A stretch of 10,400 bases of DNA from contig PXBV01000312.1 of NCBI GenBank assembly GCA_003565575.1, forward strand, positions 1 through 10,400. Direction: 5' to 3'. Position 1 is the stretch's first letter. Each line of letters begins with the position of its first letter. The position numbers were made by a program, and so were the translations under genes. Origin of the DNA: Psychroflexus sp. (GTDB lineage: Bacteria > Bacteroidota > Bacteroidia > Flavobacteriales > Flavobacteriaceae). The notes beneath the pieces were generated by a model. The model searched no databases, was not told where the DNA came from, and saw only the letters and a program-made list of their open reading frames with translations. Positions 5,944-10,400 of the stretch are shown piece by piece.

Positions 5944-8415
5944 TTAGTTCACTAGTAACTTTTGTGTTTTGTTTAGAAGCTTTGAATTTTTAAAGTTTAA
6001 GAAATAAACTCCTTTGCTTAAATCATTTATATCGATTTTCATTCCTGGTTGATAGTGTATTGTTTTAAGAAGTTTTCCTCTAGCATCAAATAGGGTAATG
6101 ATTGTAGGATCTTCCACATGCTTTAACTCAAAATAATCTGAAGTTGGATTAGGAAATAAAATGATATCATCTTTAGTATAAATGCTATTATCAACCACAG
6201 ATAAAGTATTTTCCCATTGCTCCATCAAAAACGTAGCTGCAGAGCCCCAGCTTTCGTCAGGTTCAATAAGCCATTTCCCATCTAACCATTCGTATAAAAA
6301 ATCGGTTTCGTATTGCACGTCTTTCTCCCACTCGAAGCCTTGCGGGCCACCTTGTTGTCCTGAACCGTACAAATTCCATAAATAAAAATTCGGAATGTCT
6401 AAGCCCAAGGCTACACCTATGTATCTGCCATATCTACTTCTTATCTCAGATTCGGTTACGCCATTATTGTATGGTGGATTTTCATTAATGCCTAATTCGC
6501 CTATCTGTACTGGGGTATTATTAGGAAGCATTCCTGTATCATTTGTAAAGTACTTAGCCATTTCCAAACCTTTCCACATTGCATGACCCTCTGGGTTGGA
6601 AGCATTGGACCAAACTCCATCGTAAGCAGACCAAGATGAAAGATCAATTCTTGTGGAAGGTATTACATCAGCCAAAACACTTGGAGTGTTATTATCCATC
6701 ATCGTAATACGTTCACCATTTCTTAACATCCACAGTTTATTAAATTCAATACCATGTAAAACAGTAGCATTTTTATCATTAAACTCATTACGGGCGCGTT
6801 CCACACCACGTTGTCTAGCTCTAAACATTCTCGACATGCCTTCTATCATCCAAACTACATCATCAGGAATAATGGAAGGATTGTTCTCCCAATTATTGCC
6901 TTCACCCCTTAGCATCCAGTCGCCTTCCCAATTTTGATACACAAAGGTTTTATCCATTTCACCATAGGTGTCTAGTAAGTAATAGGTTAAATCATAAAAC
7001 TGTTCTTCTTGGTCGAGAAAATTTTCATGGTTAAAATCTGGGCCTTGTTTATAAAATCCTTGGTTTCTAGTTGTAGTCCAAAACGTATGTGTTTTTATGT
7101 GAGGACGTTGGAATAAAGAATCAATAAACCTATCTTGAGCTACGCTTTTTAAATCACTAAAATTTGGCCAATTGTGATTGAAAGGATAAGCAGATTCCAT
7201 TCTTCCAATTTGAGAGGTTAAAGTTGTTTTAAATGCTGTTGACCCAAACTCTTTATACTTGTCTAAACCTTCAATCAGGTATGGGTCATCTGTAAAATTG
7301 TACCAGCCAGCAATGTGACTTGATCCAAAAATATGCTGAATTTGAGATACATCTACGCCTTGATTAGGATCAAACTGATTAATTATACTCGTTATTTGTG
7401 AGTTAGAAGGTATTGTGTTAGAGTAATGTTGAACAAAATTTCCACTGTTTGTAAAATTAAAATTTGGGTTTCCTGATCTCAGTGAACTCCAGTCTGCATT
7501 TTTTCCCAAACGGAATATTCCTCCAGATTGAATGGTAAAATTAAAACCAGCGGCTTCGGTAATACGGTCCTGGTTATTGTTTATCCTTTGAACGTATAGG
7601 CTTCCTTGATCTTCAATTGTAATAGAGGAGAAGTCTCCAGCAGTCGTGTTTTTAGTAAACAAACTAATATCGTTAACCACCATTATTCCCTTTATGTTTA
7701 AGCTAGATTTTGCTGTAGGTGAGCTAAACTGAAAAGTGCTCCCTGTAAGTCCTAATACTTGATTTACTTTCACGTAGGCATATTTTTCAATAGTGGCGTT
7801 GATTCTGTTGTTAGACCGTATTGCAAAATTGTCATCAATAATCATGTTGTAGATATCAATAATTAGCTCTCGTTCTTGATTTGTGTTTGGTATATTTAAT
7901 ACTCTTGGATTAAAGAAACCAGACCCAGAAATGTACGTAACATCGCTCGTTAAGTTTAAAAAGATTCTGCTGTTAAAAGGATAAATCAAACCATCTCCAC
8001 CTCCAGTGTTGAATGATATATTTCTTCCTGCTGAGAACGTACCATTACATAAAATACTACCGTTTATTCTTAGGTCTTTAGAAAAGTTTGGGGTTGTATG
8101 ACCCATCTGTAAAACGGCTTCTTCTTCTACTTTTATATTTTTGCATAAATCAATAATATCATCTGTTGCTTCGCCTTGCATATCGATGTAAACCGTATGA
8201 CCATTTGTGATGATAACATCGGTGTTGGCGTTTGGAACTTCTCCATTACTCCATATAGAAGGGTCACTCCAGTTACCATCTGCAACTGTAGTAACCGCCG
8301 AAGAAAAATCTATACCTTGATTACTCAACAGTGGTAACTGTGCACTTAGAGATTGAATGCAAAGCAGGACTAATAAAAGCGAAACCTTTCTTATGAAAAT
8401 TAATGGCAAACTCAT
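5944..8415 (-). CDS. Multidomain T9SS-secreted putative glycoside hydrolase (paralogue A)
   Basis: An 823-residue protein. Residues 1-26 are a signal peptide (SLSAQ end). About 40-330 is beta-rich: it opens with DGNWSDPSIWSNGEVP at 46-61 and NGHTVYID at 71-78, resembling G8-type domains on Bacteroidota surface proteins, and continues with beta-helix-like strands. About 360-735 is a predicted (beta/alpha)8 barrel related to the two upstream genes. It has GWYNFTDDP (370-378), QNWEGDW with E497 and D499, the helix ARQRGVERA (533-541), GIEFN (555-559), SSWSAYDG (593-600), and IGELG with E640. E497 and E640 are the inferred acid/base and nucleophile, 143 residues apart, a spacing compatible with clan GH-A enzymes. 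About 750-823 is a type A T9SS sorting domain (ILFPNPTSDYFEL, LFDARGKLL, LSKGVYFL, ending KLLVN). It is therefore expected to be released or anchored outside the cell. It follows gene B by 41 bp and precedes susC by 21 bp. Architecture is well supported; the hydrolase role is inferred, the family is not recognised and the substrate is unknown. Confidence 0.85.
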   Translation of the reverse strand: MSLPLIFIRKVSLLLVLLCIQSLSAQLPLLSNQGIDFSSAVTTVADGNWSDPSIWSNGEVPNANTDVIITNGHTVYIDMQGEATDDIIDLCKNIKVEEEAVLQMGHTTPNFSKDLRINGSILCNGTFSAGRNISFNTGGGDGLIYPFNSRIFLNLTSDVTYISGSGFFNPRVLNIPNTNQERELIIDIYNMIIDDNFAIRSNNRINATIEKYAYVKVNQVLGLTGSTFQFSSPTAKSSLNIKGIMVVNDISLFTKNTTAGDFSSITIEDQGSLYVQRINNNQDRITEAAGFNFTIQSGGIFRLGKNADWSSLRSGNPNFNFTNSGNFVQHYSNTIPSNSQITSIINQFDPNQGVDVSQIQHIFGSSHIAGWYNFTDDPYLIEGLDKYKEFGSTAFKTTLTSQIGRMESAYPFNHNWPNFSDLKSVAQDRFIDSLFQRPHIKTHTFWTTTRNQGFYKQGPDFNHENFLDQEEQFYDLTYYLLDTYGEMDKTFVYQNWEGDWMLRGEGNNWENNPSIIPDDVVWMIEGMSRMFRARQRGVERARNEFNDKNATVLHGIEFNKLWMLRNGERITMMDNNTPSVLADVIPSTRIDLSSWSAYDGVWSNASNPEGHAMWKGLEMAKYFTNDTGMLPNNTPVQIGELGINENPPYNNGVTESEIRSRYGRYIGVALGLDIPNFYLWNLYGSGQQGGPQGFEWEKDVQYETDFLYEWLDGKWLIEPDESWGSAATFLMEQWENTLSVVDNSIYTKDDIILFPNPTSDYFELKHVEDPTIITLFDARGKLLKTIHYQPGMKIDINDLSKGVYFLNFKNSKLLNKTQKLLVN

Positions 8416-8456
8416 TTTAATATTATCTAAACGTTAAATTAATATTTTTTTAGTAA
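8416..8456 (-). other. 41-bp spacer between paralogues B and A
   Basis: This is the longest gap inside the enzyme-susCD block. It is nearly pure A/T and holds two direct copies of TTAATATT (8417-8424 and 8439-8446) and the small palindrome AACGTT. No TAnnTTTG promoter element or GC-rich hairpin is present, so I see no reason to split the transcript here. A Shine-Dalgarno match is absent before gene A, which is usual in Bacteroidota. Confidence 0.4.
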
Positions 8457-9689
8457 TTAACTGTTAAAGTATTTTTCGATTAATTCGTCATATACTTTAT
8501 TTAATACAAGCAAAGCCTCTTCTTTAAAAACCTCATGTTCAGGATAACTTCCGTGTTCTTCTTTATAGTCTTTTAAGAACGCATTCATTGCTTTATAATA
8601 ATTTTGATGAAGGAAGAACACAGGCATTTTTTCACCTTCTTCGTTGATGAGAGACATATTTTTGGAGGCACCATCTTTTTTTCTGTACTCATTATTGTAG
8701 AGCTGCCAGTGCAGGGCAAATGGTAGATCCATTTCTAAAGTGAGTTGCATAATGTCTTTTACATTGCTAAATTGTCTTAAAAAAGTTCCAGGGATATCTT
8801 CAAAGGCATGCCCGCCATATTCTCCTATTAATACCCTTCGTTCAAAAGGTAAACCTTCTTTAGGTTGTAATTGCTCTTCAATATAATTAACAGCGCGTAC
8901 AAGGAATTTTTTATTGGTTTCATAGTCTACTTTTTTGCTAGATTCATAACTGGAATAAGAGACAAAATCTGGGTTTACATTGGGCAATACATCTCTAGTT
9001 AAACAGGTTTTGCCTTCCAAACCTTTGTTTACCAGATTAACCTCCACATAGAAGTAGACCTCTACATTTTCGTGAGCTATATTTTCCTTGGCATCATCTA
9101 CAGCTTTTTGTCTTATTTGTAGCCACTTGGTCATATTAGCTACATCGTCTGGTGACGGGATAGAGTTTTTGTTCATCTGTGGATGCAAGAGCCAATCTCC
9201 TTCCCAGTTTCCTATAAAAAAGGTTTTTCCAGAATTGTTGTGTTCTGTTAAAAGAAATTCTATAAAATCATACATTTCTTGGTACAAGATTTTCTCTTGC
9301 TGCCTGTCAATACCTCTTTTCCATTTGATTTTTGTTGCAGTATGAAACCAAAAAAAGTAATATTTAAAATCCATATTCATCACTTCCTCATAGTCTGGTA
9401 TAAGGTCTAATACCTCCATCATCTCAGACACGTCTTTAGGTTTATACCCATAGTCTGGAAGGTTTCGCTCTGTGATAGATATTTTCAAAATATTGGAGCC
9501 TAGCGCTCGAGTTTGTTTAGCCTGTTCTATAATTTTTGAATCATTGGTGAATTGATATTTGCTCCCAAGGCTGTTGGTACCCAATACAAAATTATAATCT
9601 TCTAAAGGGAAGTTCTCGTCATAAGTATACTTTTGTGAAAAGCAAGTACAGGCGATAAATAAAGTTAGGCTTAAAATTATTTTTTTCAT
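8457..9689 (-). CDS. Secreted putative clan GH-A-like glycoside hydrolase (paralogue B)
   Basis: A 410-residue single-domain protein. The signal peptide at 1-19 is MKKI followed by a hydrophobic core, most likely cut after CFSQ. The FIAC15 segment is a poor lipobox, so a lipoprotein is possible but not preferred. Eight predicted strands follow in barrel order: NFVLGTN (34-40), NILKISIT (66-73), FKYYFFWFHT (108-117), KTFFIGNWEGDW (155-166), VYFYVEVN (211-218), FVSYSSYES (242-250), RVLIGEYG (285-292) and FALHWQLYNNE (324-334). E163 at strand 4 and E290 at strand 7 are the inferred acid/base and nucleophile, 127 residues apart. D165, E216, N218 and W328 are other likely active-site residues. The long helix after strand 4 carries IRQKAVDDA, shared with C and similar in A. 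There is no T9SS domain, so a periplasmic role is likely. The ATG at 9689 lies 3 bp after the stop of gene C, indicating coupled translation. Family and substrate are not recognised; a retaining mechanism is inference from motif positions only. Confidence 0.82.
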   Translation of the reverse strand: MKKIILSLTLFIACTCFSQKYTYDENFPLEDYNFVLGTNSLGSKYQFTNDSKIIEQAKQTRALGSNILKISITERNLPDYGYKPKDVSEMMEVLDLIPDYEEVMNMDFKYYFFWFHTATKIKWKRGIDRQQEKILYQEMYDFIEFLLTEHNNSGKTFFIGNWEGDWLLHPQMNKNSIPSPDDVANMTKWLQIRQKAVDDAKENIAHENVEVYFYVEVNLVNKGLEGKTCLTRDVLPNVNPDFVSYSSYESSKKVDYETNKKFLVRAVNYIEEQLQPKEGLPFERRVLIGEYGGHAFEDIPGTFLRQFSNVKDIMQLTLEMDLPFALHWQLYNNEYRKKDGASKNMSLINEEGEKMPVFFLHQNYYKAMNAFLKDYKEEHGSYPEHEVFKEEALLVLNKVYDELIEKYFNS

Positions 9690-9692
9690 TGC

Positions 9693-10400
9693 TTATGGAT
9701 TTAAACTGTTGAATGTGAGAGCTTTTTTTCTGAATACATCAAAACTTGGCACTTCATCATTTTTTTTATAGTAACTTTCTATAAAGCTTTTGGACTCTTC
9801 GTAAAAATTATTGTGCGTATACCATATAGGTTGTTTTACGCCTTCATCGGTAATTAACCAATATCCCACTTGCTCTCCTGTGATGGGTTTAATCTCATTG
9901 TTATACATTTCCCAGTAGAGAATATAAGGGGTGCCCCATTCTAAACCCGCTTTTATGGTCCAGATGGAACGCTTATTTTGAGTTTCGTCATCAAATTTCG
10001 CACTAGGGTTGCCGTATTCACCAATCCAAACACGCTTACCTTCTGGGAGGTTGGTTTTTGGACTTAATTGAGATTCTAGATAATCCAGTGATTCTTTTAG
10101 GTTTTTATTCAGTTCTGCTTCCGTTTTGAAAGGATTGGTAGCGTCATAGGCAGAGTAGGATACGTAATCTGGGTTAACTTTTGGTAAAATCGAATTCGTG
10201 ACTACTTTATGTTCTGGGTTCTCTAAAGCTATTCTCACAAGATTAACTTCAATATAATGGTATAACTCTACATCTTTATGGGGAGTTTTTTGTTTAGCAT
10301 CATCTATAGCCTTTTGACGTACGTTAGCCCATTTTATCATGCCTTCCAGAGTTTTTAGGTTTACTGGCTTATCACGGTCATAATCAGATCGCAAATGCCA
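9693..10400 (-). CDS. Putative clan GH-A-like glycoside hydrolase, C-terminal part (paralogue C, 5' end off window)
   Basis: The frame is open to the right edge, giving 235 visible residues starting WHLRSDYDRDK, then a TAA stop at 9695-9693. The W matches the last residue of NWEGDW in B, so the expected acid/base Glu lies just outside the window. A TTG at 10394 is not a credible start, because homology with B continues above it. Visible motifs match B in order: the helix VRQKAIDDA, YHYIEVNLV, DYVSYSAYDA, RVWIGEYG (inferred nucleophile E128 of the visible part), PYILYWEMYNNE, and a C-terminal helix ending PSFDVFRKKALTF that aligns with B's PEHEVFKEEALLV. No T9SS sorting domain follows, as in B. 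It is much closer to B than to A, so B and C look like a tandem duplication that has diverged well beyond recent. It is separated from B by 3 bp, in one operon. Substrate unknown. Confidence 0.85.
   Translation of the reverse strand, partial: WHLRSDYDRDKPVNLKTLEGMIKWANVRQKAIDDAKQKTPHKDVELYHYIEVNLVRIALENPEHKVVTNSILPKVNPDYVSYSAYDATNPFKTEAELNKNLKESLDYLESQLSPKTNLPEGKRVWIGEYGNPSAKFDDETQNKRSIWTIKAGLEWGTPYILYWEMYNNEIKPITGEQVGYWLITDEGVKQPIWYTHNNFYEESKSFIESYYKKNDEVPSFDVFRKKALTFNSLNP

Noticed and set aside
8416..8456. Promoter between paralogues B and A
   Set aside because: No TAnnTTTG or -33-like element is present; the repeats are short and expected in such AT-rich sequence.
6182..9345. Plus-strand open frames inside genes A and B
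   Set aside because: They lie opposite coding sequence with clear conserved motifs between paralogues; no independent evidence supports them.
9630..9689. Paralogue B as a lipoprotein through FIAC15
   Set aside because: Phe at the -3 position is a poor lipobox, and CFSQ just after is a typical flavobacterial signal peptidase I site; left open but not called.
9693..10394. C as a complete 233-residue gene starting at TTG 10394
   Set aside because: Homology with B continues upstream of the TTG to the window edge, and the start would remove the catalytic Glu; the gene is cut by the window, not short.
5944..10400. Naming the enzymes as a specific GH family such as fucanase, agarase or beta-glucanase
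   Set aside because: The motifs fit the general GH-A layout, but I do not recognise any family signature, so a substrate name would be a guess.

Overview
The window is AT-rich, and every convincing gene lies on the minus strand. Three marks point to Bacteroidota, most likely a flavobacterium: a SusC/SusD pair, a type IX secretion (T9SS) C-terminal sorting domain, and signal peptides ending in AQ or SQ. I cannot name the species. The layout is that of a polysaccharide utilization locus (PUL).

In transcription order (right to left), the window begins inside a TIM-barrel enzyme-like gene (C, 10400-9693, 5' end off the window). A complete paralogue follows (B, 9689-8457), then a larger multidomain relative (A, 8415-5944). 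Next come a SusC-type TonB-dependent transporter (5922-2701) and its SusD lipoprotein (2696-1113). Gaps inside this block are 3 to 41 bp, so one transcript starting beyond the right edge is likely. After a 409-bp non-coding gap come a small secreted protein (703-371) and, 4 bp later, the 5' part of a secreted right-handed beta-helix protein (366-1, 3' end off the window).

A, B and C share a fold-level pattern. B and A both contain N-W-E-G-D-W at the end of a predicted strand 4. All three contain E-x-N at strand 5, an S-[YW]-S-[AS]-Y segment at strand 6, and I-G-E-[YL]-G at strand 7. C enters the window at the last W of the first motif. This layout fits a retaining (beta/alpha)8 glycoside hydrolase of clan GH-A type, but I do not recognise the family or the substrate. 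A has an N-terminal G8-like beta-rich region and a C-terminal T9SS sorting domain, so it should act outside the cell. B has only a signal peptide and no sorting domain. C also lacks a sorting domain, and its N-terminus is unseen. The inferred division of labour is that A cuts glycan at the surface, SusC/SusD import the fragments, and B and C finish them in the periplasm.

The most interesting content is this set of three paralogous, apparently uncharacterised putative glycosidases next to susCD. The 409-bp gap holds a good match to the Bacteroidota promoter -7 element and an interrupted dyad. No tRNA, rRNA, CRISPR array or insertion sequence was seen.
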